64,000 nt of DNA, taken from Chrysemys picta bellii. Taxonomy: Eukaryota > Chordata > Testudines > Emydidae. The notes below the pieces were generated by a model, which did not search any database, had not been told where the DNA came from, and worked only from the letters and a program-made list of their open reading frames with translations. The stretch lies in NCBI RefSeq assembly GCF_011386835.1, contig NC_088809.1:868001-932000 (forward strand), read 5' to 3'. This document shows, one piece after another, positions 1 to 32,600 of this stretch; the first letter of the stretch is position 1; each line of letters opens with the position of its first letter. The position numbers and the translations under genes were made by a program.

Positions 1-21002
<21,002 letters not shown>

Positions 21003-22179
21003 ACCCCCAAACAATGGGGATATTGGCAGGTACAGCCCTGCAGTTACCGGCCTGGAAACAAGCGCTCCCAGCTTTGCTCTCAGGAAGGGCTGTCTCTGAC
21101 TTCAGAGCTGGTGAAATGGGCCAGATCAACAGCACTATAGACTGACTGACTGGCACCCAGAGCAGGTACAGAGTAGGCAGTGGCAGGGCCACTCTCTCAC
21201 GGCCCTGGAGAACCATCTCTCAGTCTCTCGCCCATTCAGCCTGAAGTGTTTCCACGGAGGCTGCCTGAAAGAACCAGCTGTAGCAGTGGTTTCTGTGATA
21301 GGGACCATTCCCTGGCCACTGGACTGAGATCCCCCATTAAGGAACAGCTGTGCCGAAACCATGATTAATTTGCATTGAAATGTCCCGTGTGTACTACAGA
21401 GAGGTGGAAATGGCCACGCAAAGGCCCTTCAACTGTGCTGGGTTTGGGACATAGTCTCACTAACAGGATGTTGAGAAGCACAAAGTTGGGAGCAGTGCCA
21501 AGGTTCCGGTTGTGTTCTGCCTGGGGAAGATGGATTTTAGGCCAACACACTGCTCTGTTCCCCTCAGTGCCTCAGCCCCAGTGTGTAGACATCAAGGCTC
21601 AGCCTGGGGGCAGCAGTGAACCCTAACTTACACACTGTAGTTACCTTGATACATTTGCCAGTTGCAGTGGAGGGACAGATTCTTTGTCTCTGTGTGTTTC
21701 ACCGTCCATGGTTTGCAAAATCCTCTTTCAAAGTTGGAAATAGTGTCCTCCAGCCCCAGAGTCCTGTCACATGTGGGCAGACGTGGACTCTCCTCCCGGG
21801 GCCTTGGTTCTACTCACAGAGCAGCCTTCACCTGCTATCACTAGCTCCTGATTACATTGATCTAAAGGAGAAGAGAAACACGCCCCGTAGCTCTGTCAGA
21901 GCCCATGTTAACTTGCCTCTTCGGGGGGGTTGTCTTTGCTCTGTCACCAGTGGCGTTGCTGGGCGGGGAGATAAATGGTGCAGGGGCAAGGGAGAGAGAG
22001 GGGCTCCCAGCAGAGAGGGACAGGGCAGGCCCTGTAAAACTATCCCAGCCTTGGGCTCCTGCTGGTGCCCCTCACTCCTGACCCGCAGCCCCCTGCTATC
22101 CCAGCCTTGCCCTCCCCCCCGCCCTCTGAGCTAGGCCCGGCCCCAGGGGGCTGCTGGCTGCCTAGAGACTGACAGGCCG
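21003..22179 (+). other. DPH1 3' UTR / DPH1-OVCA2 spacer
   Basis: No AATAAA or ATTAAA was found between the DPH1 stop and the OVCA2 start on the + strand, which fits readthrough into OVCA2. One copy of the unit that forms the 59.2-60.7 kb array sits at about 22064-22107. Confidence 0.6.
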
Positions 22180-22536
22180 GGGGAGGTCATTGGACCGGCT
22201 TGGGGGGAGCTCAGGCTGGCCAAGGAACGGGGGCGTCCCAGGGCCCATCGCCCCACCAAGGGGTGCAGCGGGGGGGGGGGGCGCCGGGAATAACTCAGGC
22301 TCGGCCTCGGCCTGGTGCAGGCTTGGGGGGGGGGGGGGGGGCTGTGCTGGGGTCTCCTGCCCCAGCCCTGACAGCCCCGGCTGGGCCCCTCACAGCCGGA
22401 CCGCCCTGGCTCCGCCTCTCAGCACCCGCTGGCCAATGAAAACGCCCATTCAGCCCCATGGCAACGCTCGTTCCGCCCCGAGCGGGGCATAGGCATTTCC
22501 TGTTTGAAAGCCGGATATCCGGTTCCGGTGACCGCC
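22180..22536 (+). promoter_or_regulatory. OVCA2 CpG-rich promoter and 5' UTR
   Basis: CpG-rich sequence leading into OVCA2, with G runs at about 22269-22280 and 22325-22340, a CCAAT box at 22433-22437, and GGAA/TTCC (ETS-type) motifs close to the start codon. No TATA box is seen. The CpG-dense tract continues into the coding region to about 22.9 kb. A transcription start cannot be fixed from sequence. Confidence 0.7.
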
Positions 22537-23211
22537 ATGTCCGGGGAGAAGCGGCCGCTCCGGCTCCTGGGTCTCCATGGTTACCGCCAGAACCAGCGCA
22601 GCTTCCACGAGCGCACCGGGGCGCTGCGCAAAGCGCTGCGGGGCCGCGCGGAGCTGGTGAGCGTGAGCGCGCCCCACCCGGTCCCGGGGCCCGCGGCCGA
22701 GCACGGGGCGGGGCGGAGCCCGGAGCCGCAGGACGCCGAGCCCCGCGGCTGGTGGTTTTCCAGGCCGCGGGAGGAGACGTTCGACGCCCTGGAGGAAGCT
22801 GCCGCGTGCAAGGGGCTGGACGAGTCGCTGGACACGGTGGCCCGGGCGCTCGCGGAGCAGGGGCCCTTCGACGGGCTGCTGGGCTTCAGCCAGGGCGCGG
22901 CGCTGGCCGCCCTGGTCTGCGCCCTGCAGCAGCGCGGGGACGCGCGGTTCCCCTTTGAATTCGCCATCCTGGTGGCCGGCTTCAAGAGCCGGGCTGCCCC
23001 GCACAGCAGCTACTACCGGGAGCCCATCGCCGTGCCCTCGCTCCACGTGCTGGGGGACACAGACCGCGTCATCCCGCCAGGACTGAGCAGAGAGCTGGCT
23101 TCCCACTTCGTGGGTCCAGCGGTCCTCACCCATCCGGGGGGACACTTCGTCCCTGCCTCTGCATCCCAGAAGAGAGCCTACCTTGAGTTTTTGGCCAAGT
23201 TTTTGAAATAA
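22537..23211 (+). CDS. OVCA2: OVCA2, serine hydrolase (FSH1 family)
   Basis: An intact 224-residue frame in a single exon; human OVCA2 is 227 residues. The in-frame codon at 22504 is TTG, so the first ATG at 22537 (context GCCATGT) is the start. It matches human OVCA2 through PLRLLGLHGYRQNQRSFHE, GALRKALRGRAELV, PRGWWFS and FDGLLGFSQGAALAALVCAL. The alpha/beta-hydrolase triad is visible: nucleophile Ser in GFSQG, Asp in GDTDRVIP, His in GGHFVP. The family (yeast Fsh1, human OVCA2) hydrolyses ester substrates; OVCA2 is reported to prefer long-chain alkyl esters. It lies 1.5 kb after DPH1 on the same strand. Stop TAA is at 23209-23211. Confidence 0.96.
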   Translation: MSGEKRPLRLLGLHGYRQNQRSFHERTGALRKALRGRAELVSVSAPHPVPGPAAEHGAGRSPEPQDAEPRGWWFSRPREETFDALEEAAACKGLDESLDTVARALAEQGPFDGLLGFSQGAALAALVCALQQRGDARFPFEFAILVAGFKSRAAPHSSYYREPIAVPSLHVLGDTDRVIPPGLSRELASHFVGPAVLTHPGGHFVPASASQKRAYLEFLAKFLK

Positions 23212-23212
23212 A
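23207..23212 (+). terminator. Polyadenylation hexamer overlapping the OVCA2 stop codon
   Basis: AATAAA contains the TAA stop, in the context GAAATAAAAGAGG. If used, the 3' UTR would be only about 10-30 nt. Another AATAAA in an A/T-rich run near 23530-23537 is the alternative. Confidence 0.6.
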
Positions 23213-26200
23213 AGAGGAGGGACCTGCCCTTGGGCATGGAGGGGAGGAGGCTAAAGGCGCTCCGTTGACTTCGATGACCCAAGACAAGTTGAGGTGATGT
23301 GATCACTGTCTAGAAGTACCTACGGGGGGGAAGATTTCTGATAAGCAGAGGGCTCTTTAATCTAGCCGATAAACCATAATAAGATCCAGTGATTGGAAGC
23401 TGAAGCCAGACAAATTCAGGCTAGAAATAAGGCGCAAATTTTTAACACAGTAACAACCATTGGACCATTTAACTTAGGGTTGTGGGGGATTCTCTGGCAC
23501 ATGGACTCTAAATCAATACTAAATTTAAAAAAATAAATATTACATGGCTTTATAAAAGATACTCTTGAAGTTACGGGTTTGGTGCAAGAATCACTGGTTG
23601 AAATTAAATATTTTGTGTTATACTGGAGAACAAATTAAATGATCATACTATTTCTGGTGTTAAAAATCTACAATTCTTATCATGGGTCTTGTAGCACAGA
23701 AGAGGTGAGGCCAGGTGGAGTTTTGTCGCAGGAGATGGATATTTGGTGATATGATCTATAATAAGTGGAACTCCAATTGAGCTGTCATCCGTGTGTCTGC
23801 GTAGGTTCCAAAGGTCCCTATGTTCTCCTGCCACCTGGATGGGCTGAGGACAGGGCATTTGCTGCCTCACTTCAGATCCAGAATTTCTTTGGTGAAATAA
23901 CTCAGGAGAATATTAAACCCTCCCTGCCTTCGCTCTTTACATCTTTCCCATTTTCTGCAGTCTCATTTTGTAGAGCATCGAAGCACTAGCATGAGGAGCC
24001 TCATAATGGAAAGGCCACACAAGTCTGCTGTGTAGTTTTTCTTGTGGTCTCTATGGAGACTTATCTGGCTGCTCTGAGTGGTATTAACGGGAGTCCCAGA
24101 TCTTGGCCAGAGAAAGTGTCCACAGACACACAGAATGAGGGGTTGGTTCAAAGCATTAGGATCTCACATAGCCTTTATGCCCCAAAGTGGTCCCCTCAAA
24201 GAAAACCAGCTACTTGGCCAAACTTGGTGCCTTGCCAAAGCTGCTACTTCCTAGCTCTAGAAAAGATTCCATCTGCCCCTCTGCTGGTGCTGAGGCATTT
24301 GGTACATTCCCCCTCCTAGCTAAGAAATTCTTGTGCACATCCAGCCCTGAGGAGCTAGATGTAATTTCACTCCTTGCAGTTTGTCCCATATCAAGTGTAT
24401 TTTCTCAAAGGAAGAGCCTTGAGTGTGACCGTCCTGCTTGCCAAACCTAGGCCAGATCTTTGGCTGAGACATTTTCCTGGAACATACAGTAAGCTTCATT
24501 CAAAAAAAGGCGGGGGGAGAGTTGGGGGCTGCTGGACTTCTCACACTGGTTGTACTAGCCACTCTTGAAGTGGAATCTGCAGTATCTGAGGCCAAGGGTA
24601 CTTCCCTGAAAAGAGCCTGAGTCAACAGCTTCTGTTAAAAGGATTGTCTAAAAACACCTGTTCCAGAACAACACAACCCATGTCTCTCAACAGAAGAGAT
24701 AACATCACAGTGACGATGCTGTCCCAGTTCCCAGATGAGATTCATACGCTCTTCTAGGTGCTAACAGGACAGTATTGTGGTATCTCTGCACCACAGCTGT
24801 AGAGCAGGTGAAGAAATCCCAGTTGTTGCTGTAAGGGGGAGATAATAGTGTTGTCCAGGAATGATCCCTGAAGACCACACAGTACTGCTGATGTATTCAT
24901 AGATCTAGATGAGGGTAGGAAAGGTCCTGCAATTCTTCAGGGTGGTAGGCAGATCTATGCTAAGGTGCCTTCGGTTGCTGTGGCAGGATTCTGGCTGATA
25001 GGAGCGTTTTGCCCTCTCGTGGTAGTTGTGCTAAGTGCAGGATTTAAAACTGTATCCAACATTGTGTTTTCAGCATTTGTACCCGGACTGGTGGCCAGTT
25101 CATAATCACTGTAGTAAACGGGTAAATCACACCCCTGTGACCATAAGGAACAGACTGTGGGATGGCCACTTCCAAAATTGCTTGAGCTAAAAGTCATTCT
25201 CCATTATCTCCATAGTACTAAGACATGTCCTATGGGTGAGCCAAGCATAGGAGGTGAGAGACCCAGCATTTGCAGGTCTGATTCTGTCTAGAGGATGGTG
25301 ACAATACAGTGGCAGGTCTGGCTTCAGCCAGCAGAGGGCTGTGGTCTGTCCCAGCTCAAAAACAGGTCAGAATCTGTACAGCAGTGGGCTATGCGCACAC
25401 ACACAACTCTGCTGTGAATGTATTGCAAGCATTGAATCACTGCGTAGGAGGGTGGTCACCCAGGTGCTAGCAGAGATTATTCAGTGAAAGGGAGACCTGC
25501 CCTGTCTCCACCCCAGGCAGACAAGCTGCCACAACTTCCCCATGTTCCTTCTGAGTCTGGCTCTGCTTTCTAAAGGCTTTTGAGATGGGATGTAGGGAGT
25601 GCTGCATGCACAGTAGAAGGAGCTCTGCTCTAAGGGGTGCCTGCATTTCAGAGTGAGACAGGCCCAGAGAGACCGTTAGATGCTCTTTGTTTTGGTGTTG
25701 CGCATTCCACTGAGCTGTTCTGAATTACGAAAGGGCTGCAGCTGGACAAGCACTTTGCAGAAACCAAGTTTGAGTCATTTATTTCAAAGATGTATTTTTT
25801 CAGTCTGGCTACGAGTGTCTGCAGCAATTTTCATGGACTAAGAAGTAAAGGAATAACTCCCACCCCTGAGCTGCAGTATAACAACTGCCTCCTATCTCTA
25901 CTGGACTCTCCAGACAAACACAACAGAGCTTGACTTGCCTCTTTATCTTTAGCCCTGTGCTAAATAGTTCAGGCCAGTGCACATCAACCCTCACCTGCAG
26001 CCCCTTGCCCTACAGCTCTTCTCAGGGTGGAGCAACTGAACCAAAGTTGTGTGTGGTAAGGATCTGCACATGCCTCTTAACTCTATTGTACCTGCCTCCC
26101 TTCAAAAATATAAATCGGGCTGGTTTGTAAAAGTATTGAGGCATGTGAAGATGCAGATAAGCACCTAGTAGGATTTTTTAAAGCACTACAACTCCCATGG

Positions 26201-29200
26201 GATTAGGCACTTTTGAAAAACCTGTGTGGTACCTATCTGCAGGTGCCTGAACACCTTTACAAACCTGGCCCTTTATGTGAGGATAACACAACGCTTTACA
26301 AAAGGTCAGTGCTGCTAGAAGAGGGAAGTGACTTGCCTAGGGACACACAGTGAGTCACTGCGGAATTGAAAATTTATTCCCAGAGTCCTGGCTACCTGCT
26401 CCCTTTAACTAGACAATACAACTTCAAAACTCTCTCTGTCTGATGTAAAGTAGGTATTACCTTGCTGTGTGTTCAGCTGTGGACAGCAATACAAAACTGA
26501 TATTAAAGACCCCACTCCATGCATGCAGCCTGTCTGTGGCTCAGACTCAAGCCCTGAGTTTGATTATTACTCTAGAAAGGCCTGCGTACGAGGGGAGCAC
26601 AGAACAGCTTTGGGGAGTGCGACTGGAAAAGAAATAGAGGAAGATCTATCCCTCAAATCACTCCCACTGTTGACGCTAGTTGCCTGTTGGTAGAAAGTCC
26701 AAGGATTGACCTCCCCCGGCTCCTTGAGAGGAGCTGTCCATGGCAGCACTGGGGCATGTTGGTGAGGCAGAGGTGTGGGCGAAGCCTGCCTGGTCACAGG
26801 ACTGTACTGCTGTCACTAGCACAGCATTCCCCGAGGAGGCCTGTTGGTATTATTCTCCGAAGAGGAGGGTGGGTCAGCAAGTTGCGCAATGGACTCCCTG
26901 AGCTGAGTTCTGGTAAGGAATGACTGAACTACTAATGCTAATGGATTCCAGGCAATGACCTTCACACACTGTCCTTTACGGTTTGACTTTGAGTGGCTTG
27001 GATGGCTCTGGTCTCTTGACTGCTTGTATTTACTTCTTAATGGCCCTGTTGTAATGATACCAGGGACTACTGTAGTGTAAGCTTCTCCGTTGTGCGGCCC
27101 TGCTCTGCCTCCTGTTCCCAGCAATGGCTTCTAACCGCTAGGTCTCTGAAGGTGGGAGTTTCCTCACAGCAGAGTCCATGTTTATCATGGGACCAGCAGG
27201 CAATAGGTGAAAGCTCTGCTTCTCTTCTTCAGTGTGATGGCTCTGCATAGGAGAGGGGCTTGAGCGTGCTGCTTCCCATGAACAGAGCTGCCATTTCAAG
27301 CCCCACTTTTGCTGTTGGGAGCAATCTTTCTTTCTGCCCCCTCAGCTGAACTGAGCCCATTTAAAGGTCTGCAGACTTCTCCTCCCACTAGTCAAAAGTA
27401 TTGAAGGGGAAATAGGACAGCTAGAACTTCCTCTTGAAGAGACTAATGTCCAACCCAATGAAACCTCCCCCATCCCCTTCCAAACCCCACCTGTCCTTCC
27501 GCATTTCCTATCGGCTCCACCCATCTTACTTTATCCCCCTTCTCAGCTGTGGTACTACTTCCAGCCAATCCCACTCCTTCTCCATTTCAACTCTCATTTT
27601 ATTTCAGTACGAACTGTCCCCAGTCTCGATCCATTCCCGGCCCCACTAATTCTATGTCTGCCAAAGCTATTCAGCCCCAGACACCTGCAATGGGGTGCAC
27701 ACTGAACAGAGCCAGGGGTTTCCAGGCACTGCTGATACGAAACCCAGAACCACAAGCCAAGCTTCTTACTCAGCTCTTTGCCTTTCCTTATAAACAAGAG
27801 AGCGCTGCTAGTAAGTGTCTGACAACGTGATGAGGCTGACGCATGAGGCTGGGGTGATGGTACAAATGGAAATCATCAACATGTTTCACAGACAGTTACG
27901 CAACTCAAACCCCTGAGTCCAAGCTTGTCTGTATGCCTGGAATGTATTTGGCACCGTTTCCTCAGCCCGGAAGGGGGCAGGCAGGAGAAAATGCATGCGG
28001 AGTGTTGAGAGGGGGCAGAGAGGAAACATAAAGGGGGATGTGGACCGGAAGGAAGGAGTATATGTTGCAGAGGGGAGTTATGCTGGATCACTGCAGGCAG
28101 GCAGGTGTGGAGAGACGAGGTCATTCTCTGCCCCTGGTGTCTGCATTTGGCAAGGAGCAGAGACGCATGGTCTCAAATGAAATATCTCCCCCTCCCCCAT
28201 TTAACCCACAGAATCTTCTAGTTGCGTCTGAGTCACTCTTGCTCCAGCTCCCTTTCTCCTTGTTTTTGATGGAAGTTTTCCATGGAAACCCATGCTGGGC
28301 TGGGCCACTAGCGGGGATAAACACATGGCTGAATCACAAAGGCCACTCAGCCAAGAGCTGTCAGCTGGTAACAATAGCATGTGCTACATAAAGACACCAA
28401 CTCTGAAAAAGCCAGACTCTAGCTGCAACTCCAGTAAACCCAAAGGGAGGGTGGGCCACCAGGCTGCACTCTAGGGGAGATACGGCCCTAGAACCATGTC
28501 TCCTCTGACCAGAGACCCCCTGTGCTCCTGTCTCACAGCAGCCCTCTTCCAGGAGTACAGCAGAGAAGCAGCATTTCATGGGCCCTTTGTGCAGAGACAT
28601 GTTGGGGCAAAAGACTCTTTCCCAGCACAAGATAGAACAAAGGAAGGCAGGACACTCCAGGCCTGACCCCTTCTGATGCAAAATAGGGGTCTGTGCACCT
28701 GGCTCTTAACTGAACCCAGGTAAACACAAAACAAAACCCAAGTCTTTTATTATGTATTTCTATGTTAGCATTATGTTGTGCTTGCAGAAGTGCCTTGGGA
28801 AGGTGGCTAAATCAGTCTTAGGCTCCATTGTGCTAAGAGCTGCACAAATTTGTACTTTCTCTGATGTCCAGGGTGATGCAACTAAGAGCTGATGTGCATA
28901 AGGACAAGGTAATACAATTTTGATTGAGTCATTTTTCTTTTAGATGGTCTGCTTTTTAGGGCAGGACTAGGTGGCAGAATCCCAGGACAGAAAGGAGCGA
29001 GTCATGTCACAGACCATAAGTAGCTAAAAAAAAAAAATAGTTCCGCCTCAACTGTGGCAGAGACAAGGCACAAATCCCTCCCCTCCTCTGGCCTGCCTCT
29101 ACCCTTCAGTATTGACATCTGTATGAATTCCCAGCTGCTTGGAAACATAGAAAGTTGGGTTCCAGTTTAACAGAATCCATGATATTTTTAAGAACTCTTT

Positions 29201-29586
29201 GGGAAGCAAAATTAGCTCCACTGTGTAAGTTATGGCTTAAAGCCCTGATGGAAAAATAAAGCTGGAGCCCCTTCTCTCCTGCGATGATTGGGGGGTGGGG
29301 AGGGACAGCCAGACCTAATGTCCATGGGTGGCATTCTGAGTTGCTCTCCCCACTTTTGCAGTCCTTTCAGTGTCCATGTGCATGTGCTGCATGTTGTCTG
29401 GATAATCCCTACCTTCCTTTCCATGAAGGGCCTTCAGGTAGGGAAGTGATTTGAAGATCCTAAAGATTTTCCTTCCTCTGAAAAATACATCTAGAGTCTG
29501 ATTCAACCCATTCTAGCAGATGAAATCCCTCCCACTGGTTTGACTGGGTCTTGGATTGGCCCATAAAAGAACAGGCATGATTCAGT
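23213..29586. other. Non-coding AT-richer interval, no gene seen
   Basis: Downstream of OVCA2. Open frames are all short and lack family motifs. One degraded SINE-like stretch is at 26281-26405. I could not place any exon or RNA gene. Confidence 0.6.
26281..26405 (+). repeat. MIR/CORE-SINE-like remnant
   Basis: GAAGTGACTTGCCTAGGGAC followed by ACACAGTGAGTCACTGCGGA resembles the diagnostic segment of MIR-type SINEs. Old and diverged. Confidence 0.45.
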
Positions 29587-29735
29587 CTTTAGACCAGTGG
29601 TTTTCAACCGTTTTTTTCATTTGTGGACTCCTACAAAATTCTGAATGAAGATGCAGACTCCTTTGCAAATCTTAGACATAGTCTGCGGCTCCCCAGGGGT
29701 CCATGGACCACAGGTTGAAAATCAGTGCTTTAGAC
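29587..29735. mobile_element. hAT-type MITE with perfect 8-bp target duplication
   Basis: The element spans 29595-29727 with inverted termini CAGTGGTTTTCAACC and GGTTGAAAATCAGTG (14 of 15 pair) and is flanked on both sides by CTTTAGAC (29587-29594, 29728-29735). CAGTG-type ends plus an 8-bp duplication are hallmarks of hAT transposons. At 133 bp it codes for nothing. Confidence 0.9.
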
Positions 29736-30424
29736 AAGAGCTTGCTTGTGTTATCATGGGGTTTGTGCTGGAGAAAACACTAATGTTCCCAGGGAGGGGA
29801 GGGTACAAAAACCCCTAAAGCCTTCACCCTCTTCATGATCCCCTTGGGTATCTAAGTCACTACCTCAGTCCACGGCCAGGCCTTAGCTGAGTGCAAATTC
29901 ACTGTTACAGAAAGGTGGTTTGGGGATCTGGGGCAGTGGGTTTAGACAGAGTCAAGGCATCCACATGTTTGCTGCAAATAATTTAGTGGCAGATGCAACC
30001 AGATTGCAGTTGCTCAGTTTGACACTTGGAGGTTGAGTTTAAGAACAGGACTGTTATGGGAGGGAGAAAATCTCAAATTGCTCTCTGGAGCAGCCTTGGG
30101 GCCCTTCATGTCTGGAATGGTTTGATAACAACTTGGCCACCTCTTATCAAGTTTAATGTCAGGGTTGAGCAATACCCAGAAGACATGATCCACCACAGAG
30201 AGCATCACACAGGGTAGCATCAGAGCCCCAGTTCATGGTTCACCTCAGTGGGAGAGACACACAGGCTTAGCTGTCCGGTAGGTGAGGCATGAGAGCTGGA
30301 CAGAGACGATATCTGGCTGGTTTGGACAACATTGCGAAGCTGTGGGTGTAATGTATTTCCTCTTTACAGCTCCTCTGTGACAGAAGCTAGAATAGTGCTT
30401 GCCATCTTCAAACCCACCAGGCCC

Positions 30425-31310
30425 CACGCAGAAGACGGTTGTTCTTCTCCAAGTAGTTGTCCTTATGGGTGCTCGTCTTTGGGTGCACCTGGGTGTCCGT
30501 GTGCCTTTGGAGATTTTCAGCAGCAGTGTCCAAGTCTATACCCTACGCATCCTCATGTGCCAGTCTGAGGACATAGAGGGAAGGGTAGACTTGCCATCCA
30601 TCACTCCAGTTCCTTCTCAGCTGCCTGTGGCCTGAGACAGAGCCTTGTGGTGTCCCCACAAGGTAAGCTTGCTAACTCACTTTTCTGACTCATGCTATCG
30701 AAATGGGTCTTGGGCTGTATTCTGTTATGCCATGTCCTGGTCGTACCCTGCTCCTTGGGTTACAGCTCATGCTACTAGGGCATGGTCCACAGAGGGCTCT
30801 GCTTAAGAACCATTTTGGACATCTGTAAGGCTGCAGGTGAATGTCTATCCACACCTTTTCCAGGCTCTATGCTAGCATCCATAGTTCCAGAGCAGATGCT
30901 GTCCTCCAATCAGTGTTAGACCCTACTCCTCGGCATCCGCTGCAGAGTCTGGGCACGGCTCAGGAGACACATGACGTGGCGCACCCATAGGCCCAACTAT
31001 GTGAAAACAACGGAGCTGTTCTGTCGCTAGTAACTAGGGTTCTTCAAAACGTGTTGTCCCCACGGGTGCACCCCCCACCTGCCCTCCTTCCCTTCTGCTT
31101 CAGTGTCCTGGTGTCTTGTTGAGATGGAACGACAGGGTGGTAGGGCCCTAGACCAGAGCATGAGGCTGGGTCAGGGCCGCTGTGGACCCATGGGACCCTA
31201 CAAGCATAAACTCTCCAAGCAATGACACATGGGCTTGTGGGCACCTCAAGTGGAGCCCCAATAAGGACAGAACGTCTCAAAGAACTTGTTACTGTACAAG
31301 TAAGTAACCA
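30425..31310. repeat. Possible long dispersed repeat
   Basis: Segments such as TTCTTCTCCAAGTAGTTGTC, GGGTTCTTCAAAACGTGTTG and TTACTGTACAAGTAAGTAACC-like ends recall a repeat family common in turtle genomes. Recognised from memory only; boundaries are approximate. Confidence 0.35.
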
Positions 31311-31379
31311 CCATGGGGAAACTGAGGCAGCGAATGCAATGAAATGACGGACCTAGGACCTGTAGTCAGTGGCAGGGAC

Positions 31380-32600
31380 GAATGAGAGCTGAGCCTTGCA
31401 GACTCCAGCGCCGTGCGCAGCCCGTGCGGGGGCCCTGCTCTGCCCGCGCGCTGCCCGCATGACGGGACCGGGGCTCTGAGCCGCAGGAGCGGCACCGCCA
31501 GCCGAGAACTCCCCCCCCCCCGCGCGCCCTTCCCGGCCTGGGGGGGCCACAGGCGCGTGCGCAGGTGACCCGTCCGCACAGCGGCGCCCAGGCAGCGCGC
31601 GCGGCTCCGAGCTGGTGCGCAGGGCTCGTGCGGAGGCGCGGGCTGGGGGCGCCACGTGGGGCGCAGGGCCGGGCTCCGGGCCGTGTCATGCCTGCGCAGC
31701 CCCCCCCCCACCCCGCAACTCGCCCCGGAGCATGGCAATTAGCATATGCAAATAAGCCTTAAACTGCAGCCTCTTTGGGAGAAGGGGGGGGGGGACAAGC
31801 TGGGTGTAACCCGGGAACGGGAATAGCCCCCCCCCCCTTCGAGCAGCGCCCGGGCCCCTCCCCCCCCCCAACAGCACCCGGACCCCGGGGGGGTTCCCCC
31901 GGCCTGAAGCGTCCCAGGTCGCGGGCCCCGACCCCCCCGACCCCCGCCGCCAGCAGCGCCCGGACCCCGGGAGGGGGGGAGTCCCCCGGCCTGAAGCGTC
32001 CCGGGCAGGCTGTGCCGGGGCTGGGGCGCTCGCCCGGCCCGTGGGCGGGGGGGGGGGGGAGGGGGAGGTTGGGTTGTCCTGCGGGGGGGGGGGGGGGCGG
32101 CGGCGGTCTTGACGCTCCTGCCCCCCCCCCCGCTCGGGTTGTGCAACCTGTTGACTGCGCGTCCCGCCCCTTCCCCCCCCCGGGTCCGGCCCAGCCGGCG
32201 GGAGGCGGCGAAGCGCCCTCAGTGCCCGTCGGGCCAGGCCGGGCCCCGGGCGGTCCGAGTCCAGCGCGGCCGGCGGCGGCAGCAGGCAAGCGGGTGCTGG
32301 GGGGCGGCGGGGGCACAAGGGCTGTGACTGACGTTAGGTTCCGGGGTGCGGGTGATGGGGGGGGGCGCGCTGCACTTCCCCCCCCCATGGGGCTGGACTA
32401 GCCAGGCGTTCCCAGCCCCCCCCCCCGGTTCTCCAGCGGGGGGGGGGTCTGTCCGGATGAAGGAGGCAGAGACATGACGCCCCCTCCCGCCCCCCCCCCC
32501 CGGTTTCGTGCTGCGGTTTCCCCTTGACAGGCGCAGGCTGCACGTGCCCCCCTGGGCTGGGCAGCTGGGCACAGGCGGGGGCTGGAGGGGGCAGTGGGTG
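31380..32600. promoter_or_regulatory. Orphan CpG island with G/C homopolymers and an octamer motif
   Basis: CpG density rises sharply against the surrounding AT-richer DNA. The island has many runs of 8-15 G or C and an octamer ATGCAAAT at 31746-31753 inside TTAGCATATGCAAAT. No coding frame of known family is present. It may be a promoter of an unrecognised transcript or a distal element of the OVCA2/miR-132 interval. Confidence 0.55.

Noticed and set aside
22504..22536. OVCA2 start 11 codons upstream
   Set aside because: The codon at 22504 is TTG; human OVCA2 begins at the position equivalent to the ATG at 22537.
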